Assembly: GCA_002529455.1 (NCBI GenBank)
Contig: NYMS01000007.1
Location: 17,979-81,978 of the forward strand
Reading direction: 5' to 3'
DNA: 64,000 nucleotides
DNA from: Glycomyces fuscus
Lineage (GTDB): Bacteria; Actinomycetota; Actinomycetes; Streptosporangiales; Streptosporangiaceae
The notes beneath the pieces were generated by a model. The model was not told the origin of the DNA and did not search any database. It saw nothing but the letters and a program-made list of their open reading frames with translations. The translations under genes and the position numbers were made by a program. Positions 52,623 to 61,598 of the stretch are shown piece by piece (positions within the stretch are counted from its first letter, which is position 1; the number at the start of each line of letters is the position of its first letter).

Positions 52623-53408
52623 TCACTTGCCGTTGTTTTCTCCCCAGAGCCAGTCGGACTCCAGATTGGCCCCGACCATCCCACTGAGAGTCTCCTTCAC
52701 CAAGGGAAGAAGGCAGCACCGGGCGACCCTGGGGTGGGCGCCCGCGTCGGGGCAGATGAGCACGGCGAGAACACGCAACTGCAGGGCCAGGGCCTTCGGG
52801 TCGGCGTTCAGGAACCACTGGAAGCACTTCCAGAGAAACCCCAGAGCCACCTTCGCCAGTTCTGTCCGCACCCGCCCCCACTCAGGAGGGTCCTCCTCCG
52901 CGAAGAGCGCTTCTCCGGCGGCCGCGGGAACCCTGTCGAGCTGGTCGGCGCCTCGGTCCAGGACGTTCGCGATCTCGGTCAGCAGGTCGCACCAGAAGTG
53001 GCCGACCATCGCGCTGCCGTAGTCCGCGAAGGCGGGATCCTCCTCCGCGCGGTCTGCGGCGTACCGACGAAGATCACCATCGAAGACCTCGGAGTGGAGT
53101 ACGTTCCCGAGCCGACGGACCCGGTCCCGTGTCTTCTCCTCGTCCGCCAGCCAGGCGACCAGCGACGCGATGGCGACGCCACCTCCGGCCTGCCGAAGGT
53201 ACTGGGTCGGTGCCCTGCGCCCCTTGTCCTCGTGCCGCCTTTTCTGTTCCCACCACACCTGATCGGCCGATTCACGGAGACGCCCGACCGCCTCCGGCGG
53301 ACCCTCCGCACGTCTGAGGTGACCGATCCATCCGTGCTGGCTCCCTCCACAGGCGGAACAGACACACCTGGGTTTCGTCGCCTGCTCACAGCGTTCACTG
53401 TGCTTCAC
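52623..53408 (-). CDS. Uncharacterised protein with an N-terminal Cys/His cluster
   Basis: A 261-residue protein. The N-terminus (KHSERCEQATKPRCVCSACGGSQHG) has a C-x7-C-x-C-x2-C arrangement with flanking His residues, probably one zinc site. I recall similar clusters on other unknown actinomycete proteins. The rest is helical with one moderately hydrophobic segment (GVAIASLVAWL) and a C-terminal hydrophobic helix (LQLRVLAVLICPDAGA). The GTG at 53408 is chosen because GGAGG lies 4 nt upstream. It marks the left edge of the region of lower GC content and accessory genes. Function unknown. Confidence 0.6.
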   Translation of the reverse strand: MKHSERCEQATKPRCVCSACGGSQHGWIGHLRRAEGPPEAVGRLRESADQVWWEQKRRHEDKGRRAPTQYLRQAGGGVAIASLVAWLADEEKTRDRVRRLGNVLHSEVFDGDLRRYAADRAEEDPAFADYGSAMVGHFWCDLLTEIANVLDRGADQLDRVPAAAGEALFAEEDPPEWGRVRTELAKVALGFLWKCFQWFLNADPKALALQLRVLAVLICPDAGAHPRVARCCLLPLVKETLSGMVGANLESDWLWGENNGK

Positions 53409-53842
53409 GGAACCTCCGGAAGAGAGCGAGGGGGTGGCTCTGGGCCCGACGGACCGCTCTCCACAGTGCTCTGCGCCAGTGGGACCCGGTACCCCGGCAA
53501 CGGTCACTCTCCTGTGTCCACGGGGGCAGGAGCCCCTGCTCCGCGAGGGAGACGAACGGGAGAGGCACGGACGACTCAGGTCCAGAGCGGCGTTCCAAAG
53601 CGGGCACGACAAGCCCTTCCCTGGGGAATTTCCGCGTCTGCTCGGTCTCTTCGGGCTGGGAACGGGCTCGTTATCCGGCCCGGTCCCTGCTCAGCGCGAA
53701 GCGCCCTGGAGCCCACCGTCCCTGGCCGGATGTGGACACACGTGAACGCACCCGTCCCCACCAGGTTTTTCGCTGGAACGGCCCCACTGACACCTGTGAA
53801 CTCCCTGATCACTGGCGAATACACGTAAATACATACTTCACA
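53409..53842. other. 434-bp divergent intergenic region
   Basis: This lies between the Cys/His-cluster gene (-) and the HNH endonuclease gene (+). Base composition turns AT-richer towards the HNH gene (for example ACGTAAATACATAC around 53822-53835), which probably holds its promoter. No gene or strong hairpin is seen. Confidence 0.5.
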
Positions 53843-54820
53843 ATGTCGGACATGAAGGCATTTGTCGGCGTCACTGACAAGGCCTGGGCCGACTTCCTCG
53901 CTCAGCGCCCCCACCTGGATGAGATCAACTTCTGGCGCCCCTCGGGGCGCAGTTTCCAGGCGCTCTCACCCGGGGACCTGTTCCTGTTCAAGACCCACAA
54001 ACCGCATGACCGGCTCGTGGGCGGTGCTGTCTTCAGCGGGTTCGCACTCGTCCCTCTGTCCGAGGCCTGGGCGGCCTTCGAGGAGGGCAACGGAAGGGAG
54101 GACCTCGCAGAGGTACGCGAGGCGATCAACGTGTACCGCGCGAGGAACAAGATGCCCCTCATCTCTCCCGAAGAGGACCCGTCCATCGGCTGCATCATGC
54201 TGCGAGACCCGGTGTTCCTCCCTGAGGAGGAGACCTTCGGTCCTCCCCCTGGCTGGGCCTACAGTCTCGTTCAGGGCAGGAGCTACGCGGACAGCACCGA
54301 CCCCGAGCACGCCGGTTACTTCGCTCCCATCGCCGAACGCGTTCTCCGCCAAAGACCCGCGGAGGCCCTCGCCGAGGACGAGCACGCCGTGGCGGCCACC
54401 TGGGAACGCCACGGCCCGATGTTCGGCGAGGCCCGGCCCACCCGTCGCCGCATGGGACAGGAGGCGTTCAAACTGGCGTTGCTGGACGCCTACGGGGGCC
54501 GGTGCGCGATCACAGGGATCGATGTGCGGCCGACCTTGGATGCCGCGCACATCCACCCGGTGGCCTCGGGCGGCCTGCACCGGCTCGACAACGGGATGCT
54601 GCTGCGCGCTGACGTTCACAAACTGTTCGACCAGGGCTACCTGTCGGTGTCACCGAGCCTGGAGGTCCGGATCAGCCCCCGCCTGCACAAGGACTTCCCG
54701 GACTCCGGGGAGTACACCGCTCTGGAGGGCAAACCGGTAGCCGTCCCCCGGAACAAGGCCGACCGCCCGTCCCGTAGCGCCCTGGAGTGGCATCTGAGAA
54801 AGGTCTTCAGGACGGACTGA
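53843..54820 (+). CDS. HNH restriction endonuclease-like protein
   Basis: A 325-residue protein. The C-terminal HNH nuclease core (about 218-275) is CAITGIDVRPTLDAAHIHPVASGG ... LDNGMLLRADVHKLFDQGYLSV, with the DAAHI histidine, the Asn and the LFD residues of the beta-beta-alpha-metal fold. The N-terminal domain (MKAFVGVTDKAWADFL, INFWRPSG, FQALSPGDLFLFKTHKP) resembles PUA/EVE-like readers of modified bases, as in modification-dependent nucleases; that likeness is an inference. No methyltransferase gene is adjacent, which suits a type IV system. The ATG at 53843 lacks a ribosome binding site; another ATG lies three codons later. Confidence 0.85.
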   Translation: MSDMKAFVGVTDKAWADFLAQRPHLDEINFWRPSGRSFQALSPGDLFLFKTHKPHDRLVGGAVFSGFALVPLSEAWAAFEEGNGREDLAEVREAINVYRARNKMPLISPEEDPSIGCIMLRDPVFLPEEETFGPPPGWAYSLVQGRSYADSTDPEHAGYFAPIAERVLRQRPAEALAEDEHAVAATWERHGPMFGEARPTRRRMGQEAFKLALLDAYGGRCAITGIDVRPTLDAAHIHPVASGGLHRLDNGMLLRADVHKLFDQGYLSVSPSLEVRISPRLHKDFPDSGEYTALEGKPVAVPRNKADRPSRSALEWHLRKVFRTD

Positions 54821-55432
54821 TCCTGGAATTCCACGCCAGAACCCCTCCCCCAGCAGCCAGAGACTGTTCCAAACTGAAGGCCCGCGTGAATGGACTTCTC
54901 ACCACCACATACCCATTTCGTCCGAATTGTGCAATTTAGTTGCAGCATGAGCCCCCCTAAAGAGTCTCAGGCAACCCGTATGCGCATCCGGTTCCAGTAG
55001 GATTAGCGTTCCCTCTACGCCCTCCTCCATCCCCAAGGCCGCCCCATGCCCGGACCTCCGCATGCCCGCGACACCCACTCCCGAGCCGCTAAGCGGACCT
55101 CCCGGCGCTTCGGGGCCCGTACGCGCTCAGCATTCGGAATTTCCGTCACCGAACGCACCCGACCACGGAGGCCACCGGTTCCAACGGCCTGAGTGCAGGG
55201 GCACCCTTGCCCTGGGAATGGCCCGCACCCACACGTGGGCGGCAGGTCCGCTCCCGCACTCAGCCGATGTGTCCGGGAGAATGCCCACACCTGCCCCACA
55301 GGGCTCCGGTGGCATATCGACGGCGTCCGCATGGTGGCCTTCACCGAACGGCTCTACGCGGACATTGGGAACGAGGGCCGAGGGACCGGCAGTAGATGTA
55401 AGGCATGACAAGCGGATCGGAATCTTCGATAC
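54821..55432. other. 612-bp intergenic region in the island
   Basis: No supported gene; the small open frames lack ribosome binding sites and family resemblance. A TGCAA-TTTAG-TTGCA palindrome (54930-54944) in an AT-rich stretch is the only notable signal and may be a regulator site. Confidence 0.5.
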
Positions 55433-56359
55433 ATGGCCAAGCACTGTTTCGCCGTATACCAGATCCAGGTGTCCAGGATGTGGCATCCGGACCAGGTCAT
55501 GCCGGTGGATGATCTGGACGGAGGAGGGCTCGACCTTCTGGACCTCTTCCAAGACTCATTGAAGGCCCTGGAGCACACACCGAGGAGGAATGAACGGCGC
55601 CAGTACCACCTGTCCGTCCCCCATCACCGGCGTACCGAGCACCGGGAGATCGAGGTCCGCCTGGACTACGACAAGTTCGGCAGCCGGGGCATGGTCAAGA
55701 ATGTCCACAACCACGAGGACAAGTACCGCATCGAGCATGACGAGGCTGCCACGACCTTCCTGCGTAATCTCGTTGTGGTGCCTCCCCGCAGTTCCTTCGC
55801 GCTACTACTCACGGAGCGCTATCAGCGGAACGGTGCGGGCACGGCCTTTCTGGAACACCTGAAGGAGTCAACCATGCCCACACTGCAGCAAAGAGGCCTG
55901 GTCCTGAAGCACGAGGCCCTAGCCGACTCCGAGGCGTTTCGGATGTTCCTGGAGAGGGCCCGGTTGACCAAGGTCGAGGTCAGGGAGAATTTCCGAGGAA
56001 CCGACCTGTTCAACCAGGAGGAGTTGCGGCCCAGCGGGACCTTCTGCCACACCTACAAGCCCAAACGGAAGGACCAGGCTCTCCTCTCAGTCTTTCGTGA
56101 TCAGGTTCTCAACCGTGCAGCTGACATGGCCGAACTCTTCCACTTGCGTACCGCCGAACACATCGTCGAAACACGGGTCACCCTGAACGACGACACCCAG
56201 GAAAGGACCATCATCCTCGACGAGGAGGAGACGGCGTCGCCCCTGACCTATCTCCTGGCGGAGGACGATGCTTCGCGACCGTCCGACCACAAGGCCTTCG
56301 CGATCATGCGCGAAACCTCAGTCAAGACGTGTCAGCACCTCGCGATAGATTCGGACTGA
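55433..56359 (+). CDS. Uncharacterised island protein paired with a membrane protein
   Basis: A 308-residue soluble protein I do not recognise. It begins MAKHCFAVYQIQVSR and is rich in charged residues, with a beta-strand segment EIEVRLDYDKFGSRGMVKNVHNHEDKYRIEHDEAA, a central VVVPPRSSFALLLTERYQRNGAGTAFLEHL, and KRKDQALLSVFRDQVLNRAADMAELF. There is no signal peptide, P-loop or known nuclease motif. No ribosome binding site is obvious before the ATG at 55433. The next gene, 51 bp downstream, encodes a four-helix membrane protein, so the pair looks like a two-gene operon of a soluble sensor and a membrane effector. That role is speculative. Confidence 0.7.
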   Translation: MAKHCFAVYQIQVSRMWHPDQVMPVDDLDGGGLDLLDLFQDSLKALEHTPRRNERRQYHLSVPHHRRTEHREIEVRLDYDKFGSRGMVKNVHNHEDKYRIEHDEAATTFLRNLVVVPPRSSFALLLTERYQRNGAGTAFLEHLKESTMPTLQQRGLVLKHEALADSEAFRMFLERARLTKVEVRENFRGTDLFNQEELRPSGTFCHTYKPKRKDQALLSVFRDQVLNRAADMAELFHLRTAEHIVETRVTLNDDTQERTIILDEEETASPLTYLLAEDDASRPSDHKAFAIMRETSVKTCQHLAIDSD

Positions 56360-56410
56360 AGTTCGATCGCCTCGGCAGGCGGGAACGGACACAGCTGAGG
56401 GAGGGGTGCC

Positions 56411-56938
56411 ATGGACGCCAAGTGGTCCGTGTTTGGCGTCGTCACCGACCACTTGGCCACGCTGGTGGACCGACGAACCAGGCGCTGGATGCCACTCGAC
56501 TACGTGGGATTCTTCGCCTTCCCCCTTGCCGTGGGAGTGTCCGTGTTCCTGTTCGAGGTCCGAATAGCCAACGTGCAGAACCTGATCGCGGGCGTCTCGG
56601 TCTTCACCGCCCTGTTGTTCGGACTATTGGTGCACGTCTTCAGTCTGGGCCTGCGGGTCGCGGCGGAACGTTTGGGCGAGGGCGCGGTCCGAACCGCCAA
56701 GATGGTGGACCAACTGCACGCCAACGTCGCCTACGCGACGCTGGTCAGCCTGGTGACAACCGCCGGACTCATGGCCTTGATCGTGGCCTATGACCAGGCG
56801 GAGGTGGCCAGGTGGGCTTCGGCTGCCGTCATCACCGTGCTCGTGCACCTATTCATGACACTGCTGATGGTCTTGAAGCGGATCCGGTCGATGTACGCGC
56901 AGATGCGCAGATACGCCCCGTTCACCGGCAAGGGCTGA
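56411..56938 (+). CDS. Four-helix membrane protein, possible effector
   Basis: A 175-residue membrane protein. Four hydrophobic segments are visible: VGFFAFPLAVGVSVFLF, LIAGVSVFTALLFGLLVHVFS, VAYATLVSLVTTAGLMALIVA and AAVITVLVHLFMTLLMVL. An amphipathic helix (RVAAERLGEGAVRTAKMVDQLHA) sits between the second and third. Its size and hairpin-of-helices design recall SLATT-like and other pore-forming defence effectors, but there is no firm match. GGGAGGGG lies 5 nt upstream of the ATG. It is 51 bp downstream of its unknown partner and converges with the STAND-like gene. Confidence 0.7.
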   Translation: MDAKWSVFGVVTDHLATLVDRRTRRWMPLDYVGFFAFPLAVGVSVFLFEVRIANVQNLIAGVSVFTALLFGLLVHVFSLGLRVAAERLGEGAVRTAKMVDQLHANVAYATLVSLVTTAGLMALIVAYDQAEVARWASAAVITVLVHLFMTLLMVLKRIRSMYAQMRRYAPFTGKG

Positions 56939-56952
56939 GAGCGAACACGGAC

Positions 56953-58941
56953 TCACTTCACAACAGTGGGATCGTGCGCCATGTACAACCGCGCCTGAAG
57001 GGTGTACACGGCCCTGGTACCGAGGTCGACGTCGTTGCGTTCACACCAGTGGACGATCATCCGGCCCGCGGTGACGGTGCGCCTGCTCACCGCCTCCTCG
57101 CTCAGACCGCTTCCGCCACCGGCCGCCGCTCTGACGAGGATGTCGGCCACCTCCTCGAACCTGGACGCGTCCTCCAGAACGCAGGAGATCCACGTACCGA
57201 CCGCTTCCAGAGCCAGATCGTCGTCTCCTCGGCCGAGAACTGCTCCCCACATGTCCGCGACATGATCCGTGGCCTTGGCGACGTCCGGATGCGTCCTCGA
57301 CCAGAGGAGCCTCTCGGGCACACCCTCCATGGACGCGGACAGAGCACGGACGAGAAAGCGGAACGCGACCTCCCTGCGTCTGGGGGAGACTCCTTCGTGA
57401 CACCACCCGTTCAGGACCGCGCCGACGACATCGAACCACCGCTCCCCGTCCTCGGCCAACTCTTCCAAGGCGTCGAGTGCGGCCTGACGAACCTTTTCCG
57501 ATTCGGCTTGGGCGAGCCACTTGAGACGGGTCAGTGCGGACGCGGGGTTGGTGCGGCCATAGGTGACACACGCGCTGGCGACCGCCACCGCCTGGTGGTG
57601 GTCGGATGAGGGGTTCCTCGCGATGTCGTAGAGGCGTTTACGTATCTCCTTCCCCAGGTCCGGTGAGGAGGCGGCCTCGGCCGCGAAGTCCGCTGCGGCC
57701 TGTCTGGTCTTCCCGCTTTTCGCCCAGCTGTCGAAGAAGACGACCGTCAGGGGTTGGTCCTTGCGCGACAGCGCCAGACGCACGCAGGCTTCGCGTACAG
57801 GGGTGACGAGTTGCGGGTACTCCGCCACCAGTTCACTCATCCATGCGATCAGGTACTTCCGTAGGCGCGGGAGCTGTTCCCACACGTACTCCAGTACCGC
57901 GTCCGCGTATTCGGGCCTGGTGAAGCACACGCCGTCGCCCGGAACGCGCTTCGCGCCCACGGCCTCCAGGGTGAGGTCCACGCCCGGGCCGAAGATCCCT
58001 CCCACGCCCCTGGGTCGCTCTCCCAGCGCCCGTGCCAGATCGTCAGCGGCGTCGAACACCTCCAACGCCTGTCGCCCCTCCAACACCGCGACGGCGATCA
58101 GGGCGATCCGGTCCCAGACGGCGGTGTCCCCGCTGTGTTCCGCGAACCAACCGTTCAGCTCGCCCTTCCAGTCGCCGTATGCGTCAAGCGCTTCACGGAT
58201 CCACGTCTCGGTACAGGTTCTGTCGTCCGTGGGCCGGGACTGGTAGGCAATCCGGGCCAGGCGCACGGCGTCCGATGGCCCGGCCTCCCGAACCTTGTCC
58301 TGGACACCCTGCCAGGTGATCCACACCTTCTGGGCGTTCTCCCCGATCAGGTGCTTCAGGTGTTCGGAGAGCACAGCGATGCCCGGCGGTCGACGGACAT
58401 GGAACACGGGGATCTCGTGCAGTTCACCGGTGAGCTGTCCGGGCCGGGCGAGGATGGTCAGCGCCGACTCGTTCTCGGCAACCCGCGCCCGGAGGGCGCG
58501 TAGTTCCGTGACGGTCGACCCGTCGATCCGTGTCAGAGCGGAGAGGTCGACCAGGTATCCGTTTCCCGGCATGGGAAGGGTCCGGGCCAGTCGCTTCCCT
58601 GGTTGCTCGTCCAGGGAGATCGAATGAACGCGCATCCCACACCAGGTGTGCAGGGCGATGGCCGCGGTTTCCCTGCCGTTTCCGGGCTCTCCTGAGAGGA
58701 TGGCCCATCTCTGCTGCTCGAACCTTTTTCGGAAATGCTGATAGAGCTCTGGTTCGGCTGGGCAAAAGGTGGCGGCGAGATATCTCTGGTATTCCTCCAG
58801 TACCGCTTCGGTCTCCGTGTGCACCATGTCGCCGAGGTGGAACGAGATGTTCCCGTACAAGTTTCCGACCTGCACCAGCTTGAGGATCTGCCCCAGGTTG
58901 ATGGAGGTGTTGTTCACCGTGCCAGCGGGATTCTCCGCCAT
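56953..58941 (-). CDS. STAND/NTPase-like protein with a degenerate P-loop and helical repeats
   Basis: A 662-residue protein. The N-terminus NNTSINLGQILKLVQVGNLYGNISFHL resembles the short beta motif placed before NACHT-like domains in many actinomycete proteins. The Walker A position (84-92) reads GEPGNGRET, so the essential Lys is Arg and the next residue is Glu; a weak Walker B is GYLVDLSAL. The remainder is helical with HEAT-like repeats (around 440-640). It may be a non-catalytic relative of STAND sensors. The ATG at 58941 follows AGGAGG only 3 nt away; the frame stays open for another 318 bp upstream. The next gene upstream, on the same strand, encodes the Mrr-like protein. Function unknown. 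Confidence 0.65.
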   Translation of the reverse strand: MAENPAGTVNNTSINLGQILKLVQVGNLYGNISFHLGDMVHTETEAVLEEYQRYLAATFCPAEPELYQHFRKRFEQQRWAILSGEPGNGRETAAIALHTWCGMRVHSISLDEQPGKRLARTLPMPGNGYLVDLSALTRIDGSTVTELRALRARVAENESALTILARPGQLTGELHEIPVFHVRRPPGIAVLSEHLKHLIGENAQKVWITWQGVQDKVREAGPSDAVRLARIAYQSRPTDDRTCTETWIREALDAYGDWKGELNGWFAEHSGDTAVWDRIALIAVAVLEGRQALEVFDAADDLARALGERPRGVGGIFGPGVDLTLEAVGAKRVPGDGVCFTRPEYADAVLEYVWEQLPRLRKYLIAWMSELVAEYPQLVTPVREACVRLALSRKDQPLTVVFFDSWAKSGKTRQAAADFAAEAASSPDLGKEIRKRLYDIARNPSSDHHQAVAVASACVTYGRTNPASALTRLKWLAQAESEKVRQAALDALEELAEDGERWFDVVGAVLNGWCHEGVSPRRREVAFRFLVRALSASMEGVPERLLWSRTHPDVAKATDHVADMWGAVLGRGDDDLALEAVGTWISCVLEDASRFEEVADILVRAAAGGGSGLSEEAVSRRTVTAGRMIVHWCERNDVDLGTRAVYTLQARLYMAHDPTVVK

Positions 58942-59267
58942 TCCCCTCCTGAACCTCCACACCGAAGCGAGAACCAGAGCAACCACCAGTTCTACACCAG
59001 GAGAAGACGCCGGTGACCGGCTCGGTTTCCTTTTCCGTGGCCGGATTCGGCCACCGCAGTCCTGACGTGCCCGGCAATCGTCACCCACCACCAGGCAGCG
59101 GGTGACGCCGCCGCAGGTGAACAGTTGCCCGCAGAACGCTGCGTGAGAGGGCCCAGGAGAGGGCGTCTGTGCTCCCTGCACGGCCACGATGATCGGTGAC
59201 AGCAGGACGATCCGGCCGAGGAGTCCCGGAGAGCGCGACACACCTCGGTAGGACGCCACCCCAGGTC
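58942..59267. other. 326-bp gap with an open frame upstream of the STAND-like gene
   Basis: The frame of the STAND-like gene remains open through this gap to 59259 and would encode a Cys-rich, Ser/Pro/Arg-rich stretch ending in a hydrophobic VELVVALVLASVW segment. No ribosome binding site is seen at the far start. It may be untranslated, or it may add a membrane anchor. Confidence 0.4.
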
Positions 59268-60425
59268 TCAGGACCAGACGAACATCGCTTCTTGCGCGAG
59301 CTGGTTTCCCCCGAAGACATGAGCCCTACGCGGGTCGAACCGGAAGACGAAGGAGCGGGAGCGGTCCGCGAACTCCTCAGCAGGACCGCTGAGGCCGTGC
59401 TCAGCGAGGACCATGAGTCTCCTGCCCTCGACGGAGGCGTCCGCGTACAGCTTCTTCAGGTCGGGCAGGCCGAGCGGCCGCGAACGCCGCCACCAGACGA
59501 TGTGGAACTCCTCCGACACCAGCTCCGCACAGTTCTCGGACGAGCGCACATCACCGAAACCGAACGCGTTCAGTTGGGCCGCCACCACACCACACGGCCG
59601 GTCCGGGTCGACGGGCACACCGGCCGCTCCCGGCGGCAGCATCCGGCCCGCCCTCCCAGCCGGGGTGTCGTCTCCTGGGTCGAGGGCGGCCGCCGGCGGT
59701 TCGGCGCTCTCCAACCCCTTCAGGGCGGTTGTCAGGGCGTCCGCCAGAACAGCGGTATCCACTCGATCAACCGGCAGCCCCGGAGTCGTTCCGGGTTCCT
59801 GGAGGATGAGCTCACCGAGGTCGACACGCCACACGAGCCGACGCGACTCGTCATGGACGTCCATCAGCCAACCGAGACCGGGCCGGAGGAAGACCCACAC
59901 CCGCTTGCCCGGTGTACGTATGAGCAGGACCTCCCCCTGCCCCGGATGGTGGGGAAACTCGTACCCGTTCCTCCCGGACACGACCCTGTACCGGTTCTCG
60001 GCCATCGCGTACTCGACAACCACTCCCCGCGCCTCCAGAGCGTCCGCGAGGCGGGTGATGGCGGTCTCCTGGGGCTCGTCCCAGCGCCAGGGACTCGCTT
60101 GCGGGCGTCCTTCGGTCTCGGCCAGGGCCCGCTCGTACATGGCCGTCGCGAGAACCTCCGGTGGTGTCTGGATGTCCCAGAGGCTCCCCGGAGCGTCCTG
60201 ACCGTACACCGCGAGGAACCAGCACGGCATTGATGTCCCCGATAGATCGACACGGGTACGGGACAGCCACACCTCGATGTCGTCAACGCTCAGGGCCAGA
60301 CGGGCGGGAGCCGTCTCCTCACTCATCCCCCTGCGGACCAGTTGTCCGGCCAGTTCGGGATACCTCTCCTGAAAAGCGGTCTTGACCCATTCGAAGGCGA
60401 AGTATTCGCCCATGGCTACGCGCAT
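59268..60425 (-). CDS. Protein with a C-terminal Mrr/restriction-endonuclease-like domain lacking a clear catalytic core
   Basis: A 385-residue protein. Residues 1-240 are unrecognised (it starts GEYFAFEWVKTAFQERYPELAGQL). Residues 278-370 follow the order of an Mrr_cat fold: a helix (AAQLNAFGFGDVR), a strand (FHIVWWRRS), a helix (PDLKKLYADAS), a strand (RLMVLAEHGLSGPAEEFADRS) and a final strand. The expected D...(E/Q)xK catalytic residues cannot be found in the second strand, so the nuclease is probably inactive or the resemblance is only structural. The start may be ATG 60425 or ATG 60413. It lies upstream of the STAND-like gene on the same strand and may form a unit with it. Confidence 0.55.
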   Translation of the reverse strand: MRVAMGEYFAFEWVKTAFQERYPELAGQLVRRGMSEETAPARLALSVDDIEVWLSRTRVDLSGTSMPCWFLAVYGQDAPGSLWDIQTPPEVLATAMYERALAETEGRPQASPWRWDEPQETAITRLADALEARGVVVEYAMAENRYRVVSGRNGYEFPHHPGQGEVLLIRTPGKRVWVFLRPGLGWLMDVHDESRRLVWRVDLGELILQEPGTTPGLPVDRVDTAVLADALTTALKGLESAEPPAAALDPGDDTPAGRAGRMLPPGAAGVPVDPDRPCGVVAAQLNAFGFGDVRSSENCAELVSEEFHIVWWRRSRPLGLPDLKKLYADASVEGRRLMVLAEHGLSGPAEEFADRSRSFVFRFDPRRAHVFGGNQLAQEAMFVWS

Positions 60426-60569
60426 GTCCCAATTCGCGAAGATGACTCCACAACCTTTCCGTCCCGGTCGGTGTCTCCCGGGCGTCGCATCACCGGGGCA
60501 GTCAACCAGAACGCACCACCAGGGGGCTCCATGGTCTCCGGCAGTAACGTGAGCGGAGCGTCCCCGCCA

Positions 60570-61598
60570 TTACTCCGCCGTCTGGACGAGACGCGCGTCG
60601 ATCTTCTCCACCAGGTCCCTGAAGTCGCGGTAGCAGGTCTGGACGAAGGTCTGGGTGCTGCCGAGAGCGCCGTCGGCGGCCCTCAGGTCGAACATCGGCT
60701 TGCGGGCGTCATGGGCGAGCGGCATGAGGCTGCGGTAGTTGCGGATGGTGGCGATCTCGTGCTCGGCGTTCGCTGATGACGTGTCCTGGTTCAGAACGAA
60801 GCGGTCGTAGACCACAGGGATACGTTCAAGCCAGCGCTGGTAGGCCTGAACCGGTCGGTCCAGACGCATACCGGGCTGCATGATGACGTAGCCGATCGGC
60901 AGCATGTGCCCGCTCGGCACCTCCAGGTCCCGTGGTGCCCGGGGAAGCACGATGTCCTGCCAGTCTCCGCGCCATTCCCGCAACGTGGGTCCCAGGTTGC
61001 GTAGGCCGCGAAGCGAGAACAGGTCGGCGGCCAAGGGCATCAGAACCGTGTCGGATGACAGCAGGGCGGCCCTGTTGATCGCTCCCAGGTTGGGTCCCAC
61101 GTCGATCAGGGTGATGTCCGGCTCGATGCGTCGGCGAACGTCCTGAATGATGCGATAGAACGCCGTGGTGGTGCGCAGTGCCTTCTCATCTCCGCTGAAG
61201 CCCTTGGCCCAGTTCGTGGACAGCTCGTCCTCGAACCTGCTCAACTCCAGGTCTCCAGGGATCAGCCAGAGGTTCTCGGCCGTCTCGATGGGATCGACCG
61301 CCCTGATGTCCCCCGTCCCCTTGACGATCGGTTCGACCGCCTGAGCGATGGTCCACACCCCCCCGAGGTCGAACCGGGAGAAGAGCCTCTCCTGACGCTG
61401 GGGAAAGGTCGGCTCGGACTCGTCCCAGAGGAAGGACAGGTCTTCCTCGTCCAGGAAGGAAGAAGTGAGGTTGGACTGCGGGTCCAGGTCGACGGCCAGG
61501 ACCCGCTTGCCCTGCCGCTGGTACATGTGCGCGAGGTGGTAGACCAGCGTCGTCTTGCCGACTCCGCCCTTGTTGTTGAACAGCGCGACGGATGTCAT
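60570..61598 (-). CDS. ParA/MinD family ATPase
   Basis: A 342-residue deviant Walker ATPase. The N-terminal KGGVGKTTLVYHLAH (the signature first Lys in KGGVGKTT) is followed by VLAVDLDPQSNLTSSFL (switch I/A') and ITLIDVGPNLGAINRAAL (Walker B/switch II). The family organises plasmids, chromosomes or other cargo on the nucleoid. No ParB or centromere-like repeats lie nearby. The ATG at 61598 overlaps the stop of the AlbA_2 gene (TGATG), so the two are coupled. A ParA next to an AlbA_2 protein in a genomic island suggests a role outside plasmid partition. Confidence 0.9.
   Translation of the reverse strand: MTSVALFNNKGGVGKTTLVYHLAHMYQRQGKRVLAVDLDPQSNLTSSFLDEEDLSFLWDESEPTFPQRQERLFSRFDLGGVWTIAQAVEPIVKGTGDIRAVDPIETAENLWLIPGDLELSRFEDELSTNWAKGFSGDEKALRTTTAFYRIIQDVRRRIEPDITLIDVGPNLGAINRAALLSSDTVLMPLAADLFSLRGLRNLGPTLREWRGDWQDIVLPRAPRDLEVPSGHMLPIGYVIMQPGMRLDRPVQAYQRWLERIPVVYDRFVLNQDTSSANAEHEIATIRNYRSLMPLAHDARKPMFDLRAADGALGSTQTFVQTCYRDFRDLVEKIDARLVQTAE

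Noticed and set aside
55062..55562. A protein-coding gene in the gap before 55433
   Set aside because: The frame has no ribosome binding site and no family resemblance, and it overlaps the better-supported gene at 55433.
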